Positions 1-8,828 of a DNA stretch of 64,000 bases are shown in pieces. The stretch comes from Nitrosospira briensis C-128. Lineage in GTDB: Bacteria; Pseudomonadota; Gammaproteobacteria; Burkholderiales; Nitrosomonadaceae. The position numbers were made by a program, and so were the translations under genes. A model generated the notes under the pieces. That model was given only the letters and a program-made list of their open reading frames with translations, was not told the origin of the DNA and made no database searches. Positions within the stretch are counted from its first letter, which is position 1; the number at the start of each line of letters is the position of its first letter. The DNA lies in the NCBI RefSeq assembly GCF_000619905.2, contig NZ_CP012371.1, positions 2,294,001-2,358,000 of the forward strand. Direction: 5' to 3'.

Positions 1-2355
1 ATTTGGAGTAACGAGGCGCAGGAACGTTATGTGCTTGTGATCAGGCCTGAATCGCTGGAGTCGTTCCGGGCGATTTGCGCGCGGGAACGCTGCCCATTCG
101 CAGTAGTGGGTACCGCAACGGCGCTCGAGCAGCTTGTCGTGGCTGATCCGGCATTCGGCAATCGGCCGGTGGATATGGATCTCTCCGTACTGCTGGGCAA
201 ACCGCCAAAAATGACCCGGGAAGCGACACATATCAACAAAACGCTGGCGCCATTTGATGTGGCGGGCCTGGATCTCCGAGAATCGGCATTCCGCGTGCTT
301 CGATTGCCGGCGGTAGCGGACAAGACTTTCCTCATCAGCATCGGCGATCGCAGCGTGGGGGGAATGACTGCGCGTGACCAGATGGTGGGGCCGTGGCAGG
401 TCCCCGTAGCGGATGTGGCGGTGACGTCGATGGGTTACCGCGCCTATCTGGGCGAAGCATTCGCGGTGGGCGAGCGTACGCCGGTGGCGCTGATTGATCC
501 AGCCGCTTCAGCCCGCATGGCGGTAGGCGAAGCCATCACCAATATGGCGGCAGCGCTGATTGAACATATCGGAGAAATCAAGCTTTCCGCCAACTGGATG
601 GCCGCGGCGGGGCATCCTGGCGAAGATGCAGCCCTGTTCGATGCGGTGCGGGCGGTAGGGATGGAATTGTGTCCCCGGTTGGGAATCAGCATTCCGGTGG
701 GCAAAGATTCGATGTCGATGAAGACGGTGTGGGAAGCGGAAGCCGGTCTCGGGGACGCGAAAGTCAAAAAAGAGGTGATTGCGCCCTTGTCGCTGATCGT
801 TTCTGCATTTTCGAGAGTGGCGGATGCGCGCAAAACGCTCACGCCGCAATTGCGCATGGATTGCGGCGAGACCGAACTGATCCTGATCGATCTCGGTGCG
901 GGCAGAAACCGCCTGGGCGGTTCGGCGCTGGCCCAGGTTTATAAACAGGTGGGCAATGATGCGCCGGACATGGCTGGAGTGGAGGGTGCGGAGCGACTCA
1001 AAGGGTTCTTCGCCGCCATACAACGCCTGAATCGTGAAAACAGGATAATTGCCTATCACGACCGCTCGGATGGCGGGCTGTTTGTCACATTGTGCGAGAT
1101 GGCTTTTGCAGGGCGCATGGGTATAACGGTCAATCTGGATCAGTTGTGTTTCGATGCGGCGGCGAACGACATCGATGGCAGCGAATTGAAACCGGAAGCG
1201 CTGGGTGGAAGATTCCTGGAGCGCATCATGTCGGTGCTGTTCAACGAGGAATTGGGCGCGGTGATCCAGATAGAGACGGCACAGCGCCAGCATGTGCTGG
1301 ATATTCTATCGGCGGAAGGTTTGCGCAACCTGAGCTTTATTATCGGTAGCGTCAATGACGGGGATGAAATCCGGTTTCTGCGCAACAACAAGCCGGTATT
1401 CTCGGAAAAGCGTGTCGAGTTGCATCGCGCCTGGTCGGAGACGACTTATCGGATGCAGAAGCTACGCGATAACCCCGAGTGCGCTCAACAGGAGTACGAT
1501 CGCATACTCGATGTCCGTGACCCGGGTTTGCATGCGCGGTTGAGCTTCGATGTCGATAACGACATCGCCGCGCCCTACGTTCACGGCGCCCGACCCCGGA
1601 TTGCGATTTTACGCGAGCAGGGCGTGAACGGCCACGTCGAAATGGCCGCAGCTTTTGATCGTGCCGGGTTTGATGCGACGGACGTACACATGAGCGATAT
1701 CATTGCAGGGCGCGTTTCCCTGGGTGATTACAAGGGCTTCGCCGCCTGCGGCGGCTTTTCATATGGCGACGTGCTCGGGGCGGGGGAAGGATGGTCCAGC
1801 TCCATCCTGTTCAACGCGCGTGCCCGCGATGAGTTTGAAACTTTTTTCTCGCAGGATGATACCTTTGCGCTGGGCGTATGTAATGGCTGCCAAATGATGA
1901 GCAATCTGCATGAAATCATTCCGGGGACTGAGCATTGGCCAAGGTTTGTGACAAATAAATCCGAGCAATTCGAAGCACGTCTGGTCATGGTGGAGGTCCA
2001 GCGAAGTCCTTCGCTGTTTTTCGACGGCATGGTGGGGAGCCGGATGCCTGTTGTCGTTGCGCACGGTGAAGGTCGTGCTGAATTCACCGATAAGAATGAA
2101 ACCTCGTTAATCTCGTCGCTGGTTACGCTGCGTTTCGTGGATAATCACGGAATACCCACCGAGATTTATCCGCTTAATCCCAGTGGTTCTTCTCAAGGTA
2201 TTACCGGCGTGACGACAGCAGACGGGCGTTTCAGCATACTGATGCCTCACCCGGAGCGTGGCTTTCGTGCTGTCCAGCATTCATGGCATCCCGGTTGGAA
2301 AGAGGACGCACCATGGATGCGGATGTTCAGGAATGCACGTAAATGGATGGGGTGA
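1..2355 (+). CDS. purL: Phosphoribosylformylglycinamidine synthase (FGAM synthetase), 3' part
   Basis: C-terminal 784 residues of the large single-chain PurL; the reading frame is open from base 1, so the gene starts upstream of the window. The enzyme converts FGAR, glutamine and ATP to FGAM in purine synthesis. Visible parts are the second AIRS-like synthetase half (motifs [12 protein letters not shown] and GKDSMSMKT), followed by a C-terminal class I glutamine amidotransferase domain. Its nucleophile lies in GVCNGCQ (Cys at about residue 627 of the visible part), and the His/Glu pair lies in PHPERGF (about 750/752). These catalytic residues are intact, so the domain looks functional. The stop TGA is at 2353-2355. 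The next gene follows after about 90 bp and is not obviously related in function. Confidence 0.97.
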   Translation: MWSNEAQERYVLVIRPESLESFRAICARERCPFAVVGTATALEQLVVADPAFGNRPVDMDLSVLLGKPPKMTREATHINKTLAPFDVAGLDLRESAFRVLRLPAVADKTFLISIGDRSVGGMTARDQMVGPWQVPVADVAVTSMGYRAYLGEAFAVGERTPVALIDPAASARMAVGEAITNMAAALIEHIGEIKLSANWMAAAGHPGEDAALFDAVRAVGMELCPRLGISIPVGKDSMSMKTVWEAEAGLGDAKVKKEVIAPLSLIVSAFSRVADARKTLTPQLRMDCGETELILIDLGAGRNRLGGSALAQVYKQVGNDAPDMAGVEGAERLKGFFAAIQRLNRENRIIAYHDRSDGGLFVTLCEMAFAGRMGITVNLDQLCFDAAANDIDGSELKPEALGGRFLERIMSVLFNEELGAVIQIETAQRQHVLDILSAEGLRNLSFIIGSVNDGDEIRFLRNNKPVFSEKRVELHRAWSETTYRMQKLRDNPECAQQEYDRILDVRDPGLHARLSFDVDNDIAAPYVHGARPRIAILREQGVNGHVEMAAAFDRAGFDATDVHMSDIIAGRVSLGDYKGFAACGGFSYGDVLGAGEGWSSSILFNARARDEFETFFSQDDTFALGVCNGCQMMSNLHEIIPGTEHWPRFVTNKSEQFEARLVMVEVQRSPSLFFDGMVGSRMPVVVAHGEGRAEFTDKNETSLISSLVTLRFVDNHGIPTEIYPLNPSGSSQGITGVTTADGRFSILMPHPERGFRAVQHSWHPGWKEDAPWMRMFRNARKWMG

Positions 2356-2429
2356 GCCATGAGCATGGCGACGCCCGCGGTGCCGGTGCTTGCTGAGCCG
2401 GATAGTTTGGATATGAAAAGGAGGGTTCG

Positions 2430-2450
2430 ATGAAGGAATATCCCGCTTGA
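2430..2450 (+). CDS. Possible 6-codon leader ORF before the ChaN-like gene
   Basis: ATG at 2430 has a very strong Shine-Dalgarno (AGGAGGG at 2419-2425) but encodes only MKEYPA before TGA at 2448-2450. That stop overlaps the TTG start (2447) of the following gene in another frame. It may be a translational coupling leader, or the best ribosome site may belong to a start that has been frameshifted. Seen directly in the sequence; function is inferred. Confidence 0.35.
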   Translation: MKEYPA

Positions 2451-3685
2451 AGATCTTTCGGAGTGCTATCTTTGCTCCCTTATCCGCATACGTTGGTCTC
2501 GCATTGATTGCCTCCGGCCTCTCCCTTGATATCGTGTCGGCGCAAACGAAAACCGCTGGCAAGGATAATCTGGACTGTGTGCCGGCCGGGAGCTGGATCG
2601 TGCCCGGTGACGGGAAAATATCCGGCACCGAAGTCATCAATCGCGCTGCCAGGCGTTCGGTCGTGCTGCTGGGTGAGATGCACGACAACCCCGAGCATCA
2701 TCGTTGGCAATTACAGACGCTGGCCGCGTTGCATGCGTTGCGGCCGGACATGGTGATCGGATTTGAAATGTTTCCGAGGCGCGTACAGAAGGCGCTGGAC
2801 CAATGGGTAGCGGGCGAGCTTACCGAATCGCAGTTTCTTGCTGCCTCGGACTGGAATGCCGTCTGGAGCACGGACGCGAATCTCTACCTGCCATTATTCC
2901 GTTTTGCACGCATGAACCGAATACCGATGCTGGCACTCAATATCGATACGCGTTTGAGAAAATCGGTTTCGGCGCAAGGTTTCGCCGGCGTGCCGGAGCA
3001 TGAACGCGAAGGCGTGATGGCTCCCGCCGCACCGAGCACGGCTTATCTCGACTATCTATTGCCGATTTACAGCGAGCACGAGCGTGGCGGCAGGAAGAAC
3101 GGCGAGGCCAGTCGTGATAATCCGAATTTCCGGCGCTTCGTCGAGAGCCAGCAGCTCTGGGACCGCGCCATGGCTCAAGCGTTGAATTCAGCGGCGAGCC
3201 GCACAGAGCGTCCTCTCGTCATCGGGATCATGGGTTCGGGGCATATCAAATACGGTTATGGCGTTCCTCACCAACTGAAAGACCTGGGGGTGACCGATGT
3301 TGGCACGTTGCTCCCCTGGAATAGCGGTACCGCTTGCGGACAGATTGCCGTGGGGCTGGCCGATGCGGTATTCGGTGTTGCATTGCCATCGGTGGCATCG
3401 CATGAACGTCCACGGCAGCGCCTTGGCATCCGCTTTGAAATGGCACAGGATGGTGGCGCGCGCATACTGCAGGTAGAGAAGGGAAGTATTGCCGAGGCGG
3501 CAGGTATTCGCGAGAGCGACGTGATCAGGGAAGCCGCCGGTGTGCCGGTCAAGCAAATGGATGATATTGTCGAAATAGTCAAACGACAGGCCCCGGGAAC
3601 GTGGCTGCCGCTCAAATTGAAGCGCGGCGGGGATACAATCGAGAGTATCGCCAAGTTTCCGGCGATGCTGAAGGGAGGCGAATGA
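2447..3685 (+). CDS. Exported ChaN-like haem-binding domain protein with C-terminal PDZ
   Basis: 412-residue exported protein. A hydrophobic signal peptide of about 33 residues (ends near VSAQ) leads into a ChaN-type domain (about residues 60-300, with VVLLGEMHDNPEHH, GFEMFPRR and a LNIDTRLRKS segment). In characterised ChaN proteins this domain binds haem and is linked to iron uptake. A PDZ domain occupies about residues 325-405 (LGIRFEM..., AGIRESDVI). The start is taken as TTG at 2447, since AAGGA lies at 2433-2437, 9 nt upstream, and the signal peptide begins directly after it; no in-frame ATG fits. The stop overlaps the next start (ATGA), so the two proteins are probably made together and both act in the envelope. 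Haem binding is inferred from family membership only. Confidence 0.85.
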   Translation: MKIFRSAIFAPLSAYVGLALIASGLSLDIVSAQTKTAGKDNLDCVPAGSWIVPGDGKISGTEVINRAARRSVVLLGEMHDNPEHHRWQLQTLAALHALRPDMVIGFEMFPRRVQKALDQWVAGELTESQFLAASDWNAVWSTDANLYLPLFRFARMNRIPMLALNIDTRLRKSVSAQGFAGVPEHEREGVMAPAAPSTAYLDYLLPIYSEHERGGRKNGEASRDNPNFRRFVESQQLWDRAMAQALNSAASRTERPLVIGIMGSGHIKYGYGVPHQLKDLGVTDVGTLLPWNSGTACGQIAVGLADAVFGVALPSVASHERPRQRLGIRFEMAQDGGARILQVEKGSIAEAAGIRESDVIREAAGVPVKQMDDIVEIVKRQAPGTWLPLKLKRGGDTIESIAKFPAMLKGGE

Positions 3686-5772
3686 TAAAGTTGATGACAG
3701 GGCGGCATAGTTTGAATATCCATGGAAGCATCGTCTGTTTCCTGCTTTCGATTCTGTCGGCGCTTATTTCAAACAGCGCATCCGCTGCATCCGCCACATC
3801 CCCCGAGGCGGCCGATGCCGTTGAGATCACCTATGAAATTGAGGTTCGAATAGATCCGGTGGCGCACAGTATCGAGGGTCGCAGCGTCATCATGGCGAAT
3901 TCGTCGGAAGAACTGACTCTCGTGCTGGGCCGTCGTTTCGGCGTGCTGAGTGCGCAGGTCAATGGCACATCGCTGGGGCCGGCCGCGAGTATGGGAAAAG
4001 TCCGGGCCTGGCGGGTTTTCAACGAAAAGGGCCTGCCGCGCCGTATCGAGGTTCGCTGGCGCGGCGAATTGACGCCGCTCGATACTTCGCTCGATCATGC
4101 TCAGACGCTGGGGCGGGACGAGCCGGCCAGTAGCGAGGCCGGAACCTTCCTGCCTGATTCAAGCGGCTGGTATCCATACATTGCAGGGAAACTCGCCAGT
4201 TATCGCGTCAGCATCAAGCTTCCTCCCGGGCAACGGGCGATTGTTCCAGGCCGCCTGGTGGAAGAGTCCGAATCGGCCGACGGATACCGTGCACATTTTG
4301 AGTTTCTGGCACCGACCGGCGGTATCGACCTCATGGCCGGCCCCTATAGCGTCGAAACGCGTACGATGAGCGGCGCCGGCGGCAAGCCCATCCAGTTGCG
4401 GACCTATTTCCACCCGCAGCTCGCAGACCTTGCACTTGGATATCTCGATTCGGTAAAGGGCTATATCGATCTCTACGAATCCTGGATCGGCGAGTATCCA
4501 TTTACCGAATTCAGTGTCGTCTCCAGCCCTACGCCGACAGGCTTCGGCATGCCGACGCTCACCTATCTTGGGACGGAGGTGCTGCGGCTTCCATTCATTC
4601 GTTACACGTCGCTCGGCCACGAGGTGCTGCATAACTGGTGGGGAAACGGCGTCTACCCCGACTACGCACACGGCAACTGGTCAGAGGGGCTGACCACCTT
4701 CATGGCGGATTACGCGTATAAAGAGCGTGAAAATCCCGAAGCCGCGCTGGACATGCGGCGCGGATGGCTACGTGATTTCGCCGCGCTGTCATCCGGGCAG
4801 GACGCGCCGCTCAGCACATTCACCTCGCGTACGCATGGGGCGACCCAGATAGTTGGTTACAATAAATCGGCAATGGTCTTCCTCATGCTGCGCGATATGC
4901 TCGGGCGCGAAACTTTCGATCGTGCTCTCCAGGCATTCTGGCAGGAGCAACGCTTCCACATCGCATCATGGATGGATTTGCAGCGCGCGTTCGAGGTAGC
5001 ATCGGGGAAGGATCTGAGTATTTTCTTCGACCAGTGGCTCACCCGTGGAGGGGCGCCGGTTATCCGCATTGCGGAAGCAGGGCGCGCAAAGCCCGGCTCG
5101 GCGGCTGCCGGACATCATCGTGTCAAGGTGACGCTCGAGCAAGCGGAACCTGCATACCGGTTAAGTGTACCTGTCGCGGTCCGTACCGCCGGGGGCGAGG
5201 AATTTCACACGCTTGACCTTGATAAGACGCGTCAGGTATTCATGCTTGACGTTGGCGCCCAACCGCTGCAGGTGACGCTCGATCCGGATTTACGGTTGTT
5301 CCGGCGCTTGATGCCCGATGAGGCTCCGCCGATCCTGCGGCAGGTGATGGTGGACCGGACAGCTGCTACCATTCTGCTTCCTGAAAGCGGGGATGCGCAC
5401 AGCACTGCCGGAACGCTGGCGGAAAAACTTCAACACCGCACCCCAATACTGGCTTCGGGCACGGAGACGCCACCAGCGGTGCCGACGCTGGTGATCGGCC
5501 TCGAAGAGCAGGTGGATGCCTGGCTTGCAAGACATCGATTGCCTGCGCGGCCTGACATCGTGCGCGACAAAGGTTCGGCGCAAGCCTGGACGGTGAGCCG
5601 TCCCGATGGCGTGACACTCGCGGTGATATCCGCGCGGGACATCGCCTCTCTCGCTGCGCTAACGCGGCCGCTACCGCACTATGGTCGCCAGAGCTATGTA
5701 ATATTCAATGGTTCGAAGGTGATCGGACGCGGTGCATGGCCAACACGCGCGCCGATGGTAAAGCTCGACTAA
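3682..5772 (+). CDS. Exported M1-family (gluzincin) metallopeptidase
   Basis: 696-residue exported zinc peptidase. ATG at 3682 overlaps the preceding stop and has GGGAGG 3-8 bases upstream; longer versions of this frame start inside the previous gene. Residues 1-38 look like a signal peptide. The zinc motif HEVLH is at about residues 313-317, and the third ligand Glu at about 335 lies in NWSEGLTTF. The gap between HEXXH and Glu is 17 residues, one fewer than in classical aminopeptidase N, which suggests an M1 side branch. The C-terminal third (about 470-696) is a less conserved accessory region. It probably trims or processes peptides in the periplasm; substrate unknown. It is coupled to the ChaN/PDZ gene. 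Confidence 0.88.
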   Translation: MIKLMTGRHSLNIHGSIVCFLLSILSALISNSASAASATSPEAADAVEITYEIEVRIDPVAHSIEGRSVIMANSSEELTLVLGRRFGVLSAQVNGTSLGPAASMGKVRAWRVFNEKGLPRRIEVRWRGELTPLDTSLDHAQTLGRDEPASSEAGTFLPDSSGWYPYIAGKLASYRVSIKLPPGQRAIVPGRLVEESESADGYRAHFEFLAPTGGIDLMAGPYSVETRTMSGAGGKPIQLRTYFHPQLADLALGYLDSVKGYIDLYESWIGEYPFTEFSVVSSPTPTGFGMPTLTYLGTEVLRLPFIRYTSLGHEVLHNWWGNGVYPDYAHGNWSEGLTTFMADYAYKERENPEAALDMRRGWLRDFAALSSGQDAPLSTFTSRTHGATQIVGYNKSAMVFLMLRDMLGRETFDRALQAFWQEQRFHIASWMDLQRAFEVASGKDLSIFFDQWLTRGGAPVIRIAEAGRAKPGSAAAGHHRVKVTLEQAEPAYRLSVPVAVRTAGGEEFHTLDLDKTRQVFMLDVGAQPLQVTLDPDLRLFRRLMPDEAPPILRQVMVDRTAATILLPESGDAHSTAGTLAEKLQHRTPILASGTETPPAVPTLVIGLEEQVDAWLARHRLPARPDIVRDKGSAQAWTVSRPDGVTLAVISARDIASLAALTRPLPHYGRQSYVIFNGSKVIGRGAWPTRAPMVKLD

Positions 5773-6062
5773 TAGCCGCTAGCGGCACGCTATACGTTGT
5801 TTCCGGCTGTACTGTCTGCTGCACTGCGGCCGGGATATCTGTGTTGCAAACGCGGATTAGCGATTCACATCCCGTTCCCGCATTCACCCCCGTTACCTTC
5901 CAAATGCGAAGTCCTTCAATTGAGACTGTAATAGAGTCGAGGCAGAAAACAGCCATTGCGATGATGTGACTGGCCACAGAGGCAGGTATTCATTTTGAGC
6001 GTGGATGTTTCAGTGAAACTTGACTATTATTTCTTCATACACCTACTACTTATGGAGAGGAT
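5773..6062. other. Intergenic stretch without a supported gene
   Basis: About 290 bp between the M1 peptidase gene and a small ORF. Short ORFs in both directions show no recognisable domain, no good ribosome site and unlikely composition. TTGACTATTATTTC near 6018 could contain promoter elements for the small gene, but no convincing -35/-10 pair can be assigned. Confidence 0.5.
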
Positions 6063-6263
6063 ATGAATGCCAATTATAAAGGATACAGTATTGTTGCCGG
6101 TGCCGATCACGACGATACCACCGGTCTCTGGAACGGCCGTTACAGGATTCTTGATGACAAAGGAATCGTTGTTTATGAAAGCTTTGTCGAACCTCTGTCT
6201 GATCAGGACCAGGCGGGTGAAGCTGCTGGCGTGGAAGCGCGCGCATGGATCGATAGGCAATAG
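6063..6263 (+). CDS. Small conserved-type hypothetical protein (66 aa)
   Basis: Acidic 66-residue protein, not recognised beyond being a compact soluble domain: begins MNANYKGYSIVAGAD and contains WNGRYRILDDKG and a C-terminal helix rich in Ala, Glu and Asp. No signal peptide or membrane segment. Chosen over the overlapping +1 frame because GGAGAGG ends just before AT-ATG at 6063 and the translation has a normal folded-protein composition. A strong terminator follows at 6340, so it is probably a single-gene transcript. Function unknown. Confidence 0.7.
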   Translation: MNANYKGYSIVAGADHDDTTGLWNGRYRILDDKGIVVYESFVEPLSDQDQAGEAAGVEARAWIDRQ

Positions 6264-6339
6264 CTGAAGCAGCTGAAGCGGCCCGAATTACTTTGCGCTT
6301 TGGTAAGTTCTACAAGGTTCGGCGGTATCTGCAATAACA

Positions 6340-6368
6340 AAAAAACCCGCTGAAGCGGGTTTTTTCGT
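6340..6368. terminator. Bidirectional intrinsic terminator
   Basis: Stem of AAAAACCCGC and GCGGGTTTTT around a TGAA loop, with A-run on one side and T-run on the other. It serves the 66-aa gene on the plus strand and the convergent PEP-CTERM gene on the minus strand. Confidence 0.9.
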
Positions 6369-6386
6369 CCGTGCATTCCACGAGCT

Positions 6387-6944
6387 TTATGATTTACGCC
6401 TGCGTATGGCCCCGATAGCGAAAAGGCCGAGCCCAACCAAGGCAAGGGTTGCGGGTTCCGGGATCTCGCCAGTTTGGTGAAACGTGGGGTCATACGTCAC
6501 GTAATGACTCAGCTTACCAATATTGCCGTTGATGGTGCCTCCTCCGGAAAGGAAATTCACCTGCTCGTTGGACCATACCAGTTTTGTCATCTCCCCGATA
6601 TTTTGAAAGAAATAAGTATTCGCGATAGTTTTGTCGTTACCGGTGCCGAATTTCAAAAGAAAATAACCCGGGGTGTCCGGGTTGATATCCAGGTACCATT
6701 GACCTGAACCTGCACCATTCTCAAAAGCGGTGAACGACTGGTTACTGATCTTGGCATCCTGTACCAGACTGACACCGGCAAAACCTTCCATGGCGGCAAG
6801 CTCAGTCGCATCTGCAGAATTAGGAAGAAGAGCCTCTCCTATTTTAGTGTCAAGTATGAAAGCTGCTTGTGCAGACGGTATCCAGATGGCCGCGCCAACC
6901 AATGTTGCGAGTATCGTGGAAAAGAATTTATTTTTTTTGTTCAT
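6387..6944 (-). CDS. PEP-CTERM sorting-domain protein
   Basis: 185-residue secreted protein. The N-terminal signal peptide (about 1-27) ends ...PSAQA. The C-terminus carries a textbook PEP-CTERM tail: IPEPATLALVGLGL, a hydrophobic stretch and terminal RRRKS. Such tails are recognised and cleaved by exosortase (EpsH/XrtA or XrtB), usually in bacteria making exopolysaccharide. The middle part (GSGQWYLDINPDTPGYFLLKFGTG) resembles the beta-rich cargo of these proteins. The ribosome site AGGAGA lies about 10 bases before ATG. No exosortase gene is in this window, so the sorting machinery must lie elsewhere. The neighbouring EpsA-like regulator fits the same system. Confidence 0.92.
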   Translation of the reverse strand: MNKKNKFFSTILATLVGAAIWIPSAQAAFILDTKIGEALLPNSADATELAAMEGFAGVSLVQDAKISNQSFTAFENGAGSGQWYLDINPDTPGYFLLKFGTGNDKTIANTYFFQNIGEMTKLVWSNEQVNFLSGGGTINGNIGKLSHYVTYDPTFHQTGEIPEPATLALVGLGLFAIGAIRRRKS

Positions 6945-7460
6945 TTTATTTTATCTCCTAAATTTTTCAGTTGCAGGGTTTGCGTAATATTTCAAGCATG
7001 TGCAGAAATAATTCCGATCAGGTGCTACCCAGGGTTTTTGGTTTTTCGTAATACTTTTACGTCAAGTGCTGTCAGCAGAGACGTCCCATGAACCGCTCCG
7101 CACCATGAGTGGTCCGACGCTGCGCAACGTCGGACGGCCCAGCGAGAAGACCACCGGTTTACTCTATGGCGGCTCTCGAGCTAAACCCATTGCTTCAGTT
7201 GTTATTATTGGCATAAAAGCAGGAAGATGAAATAGCCCGACGGGTTGAGTGCGATAGCTCTCTAGTGCTATTGACCATGCTTAAGAGCCATAGAACAAGA
7301 CCCATTGGACCGCTGGAGAAAGGTTTGATGCAGACCGATGGCGAAGCCGAGGCCCAATAGCCAAATAGGTTGTTGGTTGGGCGGGATGATGAATGACCCT
7401 TGTCCATAAGCTGCAAGCGGACTGCCGGATTCAGGTTCAATACTTGATGTCGCATGGGCT
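6945..7460. other. Gene-free region between PEP-CTERM protein and regulator
   Basis: 516 bp without a convincing gene. It includes a perfect 8-bp hairpin (GTCCGACG 7112-7119 with CGTCGGAC 7128-7135) lacking a T-run. At 7417-7435, GCGGACTGCCGGATTCAGG closely matches the terminal repeat of the short elements found after der and trpE. The minus-strand ORF at 7195-7455 has no recognisable domain and an unlikely composition. The PEP-CTERM promoter must lie just above 6945, but no clear sigma-70 or sigma-54 motif was found. Confidence 0.5.
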
Positions 7461-8315
7461 TTAGTGTTTTGAAGTCGAAACGGACTGAAGGGAAAGCTCC
7501 GAACCGGCTTCAGCTATTTGTGTCGGGCCAGTCTTGGAAATGGCCTGCACCCGGTTGTAAACATCCAGCTTTTTGAAAATGCGCCGCAAATGATTTTTAA
7601 CTGTATAAATGCTGATCGTCAGGATGGAGGCGATCTCGGCATTCGTTTTGCCCGCCCTGACCCAATCCAGTATTTCGACTTCACGCGTACTCAGCCTGTA
7701 ACTTTCGCTGTTTTGCGACGCATCTGCCGGGGATGGCGCAGGGCTATTCCGGCGAGCCAGGGGCTGGACCCGGCGCAATGCAGTGTCAAGATAAGGTAGC
7801 AGGTTCTCCATTGCGCCCAGCGGGGAATCATTGCGGTTGTCGGTTGAACTGAATATTACATAGAGGCAGTCCTGGCCCCCGCGTTCGTCGCTGATGCCGT
7901 GTACGAGCAGAGACCGCATGTCGTGCAATGCTTCGCGAAAAGCGCATAGCGGCCCACGGTCTCCAAATCGAAAACCACACGCGCCGAGGCTTAATCGGTA
8001 GGGCGCCTTGCCCAATTCGACCCAGCAGCTATACAGCCCCCGTTGCAAGGCCAAAAGATTTTCCGAATGTAAATGCTCGGTTCTGACGCCGGGCAATACA
8101 GAAACAAGGTCATGTCGAAGAGAGTTCGTGCCAGCATCATTCCAGACCGCGAGCATGATTTCATGGGGAAGATAATGCTGTATTTCCCCCTGCAGCCACC
8201 TCAACAGGTCGGAATGGCTCTGCACAGCTATTCCTTCCCGTATAACCCGGAAGTACCGTTCCAGATGCTCATCCGAGAGCGAGGAAGGAAAAGAGAACGG
8301 GGAAGGAATAATCAT
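7461..8315 (-). CDS. LuxR-type regulator, EpsA-like (XrtB/PEP-CTERM-associated)
   Basis: 284-residue transcription factor. The C-terminal LuxR/GerE helix-turn-helix covers about residues 207-265 (LSTREVEILDWVRAGKTN, then EIASILTISIYTVKNHL...IFKKLDV). The N-terminal domain (about 13-190) matches my memory of EpsA-type regulators linked to exopolysaccharide and exosortase loci: a segment like LLRWLQGEIQHYLPHE, and no typical acyl-homoserine-lactone or response-receiver motifs. The tail after the HTH is longer than usual. Its position beside a PEP-CTERM gene supports control of surface-polysaccharide or sorted-protein genes, but that is inference. Plain LuxR-family solo regulator is the safe call. 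Confidence 0.8.
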   Translation of the reverse strand: MIIPSPFSFPSSLSDEHLERYFRVIREGIAVQSHSDLLRWLQGEIQHYLPHEIMLAVWNDAGTNSLRHDLVSVLPGVRTEHLHSENLLALQRGLYSCWVELGKAPYRLSLGACGFRFGDRGPLCAFREALHDMRSLLVHGISDERGGQDCLYVIFSSTDNRNDSPLGAMENLLPYLDTALRRVQPLARRNSPAPSPADASQNSESYRLSTREVEILDWVRAGKTNAEIASILTISIYTVKNHLRRIFKKLDVYNRVQAISKTGPTQIAEAGSELSLQSVSTSKH

Positions 8316-8828
8316 TTGCGCTGGATCTGCCTAAGTCAGGTAATCGAATGAAATGCCGGGATGAGTCAGTATTCCTTGTTAAGCAAAAATCATTCCAGAA
8401 AAAAAATACTTGTTGGATCAAATGGATAATAAATAAATCCGCGCCGACTTCACATATTGTAAGAAATACCGACGAGTCATGGCGCATGCTGGTCATTGCG
8501 CCCTCCGCAGGTGCGGTAAGGCCGGTATTGCGGAACCTTGGCTATTGAGGTGCAACCACCAATGTGGATGGATGGCGGCAGGGGGACAAGAGTTACTGCC
8601 TGAACACTCGGATGCGACATTTCGTGACGGCAGGTGATCATTCTCGTCTTTGGGGTAAATTTATCCATTGGCTTTAGTAGTCCTGCATTGCAGCCGTTAT
8701 TGTCCATGCAGCTTAGATATGAGCGGCGGGGCATGCTCATGCTTCGTTACATACAACACTTGCGATGCAAGAAAAACAGGATAGCAAAAGTTGCAAATAC
8801 CTAATTTGACGAGGTGGGGGATGATTTC
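8316..8828. other. Divergent intergenic region
   Basis: 513 bp between the EpsA-like regulator (minus) and the GGDEF-EAL gene (plus). The half near the regulator is A/T-rich. Short ORFs are present but none has a good start or recognisable content. No c-di-GMP riboswitch core was recognised ahead of the GGDEF-EAL gene. Confidence 0.4.

Noticed and set aside
5736-5969. 77-codon plus-strand ORF after the M1 peptidase
   Set aside because: Overlaps the previous gene, has no ribosome site, no family resemblance and unlikely composition.
7195-7455. 86-codon minus-strand ORF between PEP-CTERM gene and regulator
   Set aside because: No recognisable domain; it runs through the candidate element remnant and has a low-quality start.
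8316-8828. Search for a c-di-GMP riboswitch ahead of the GGDEF-EAL gene
   Set aside because: No conserved GEMM core or tetraloop-receptor pattern could be identified.
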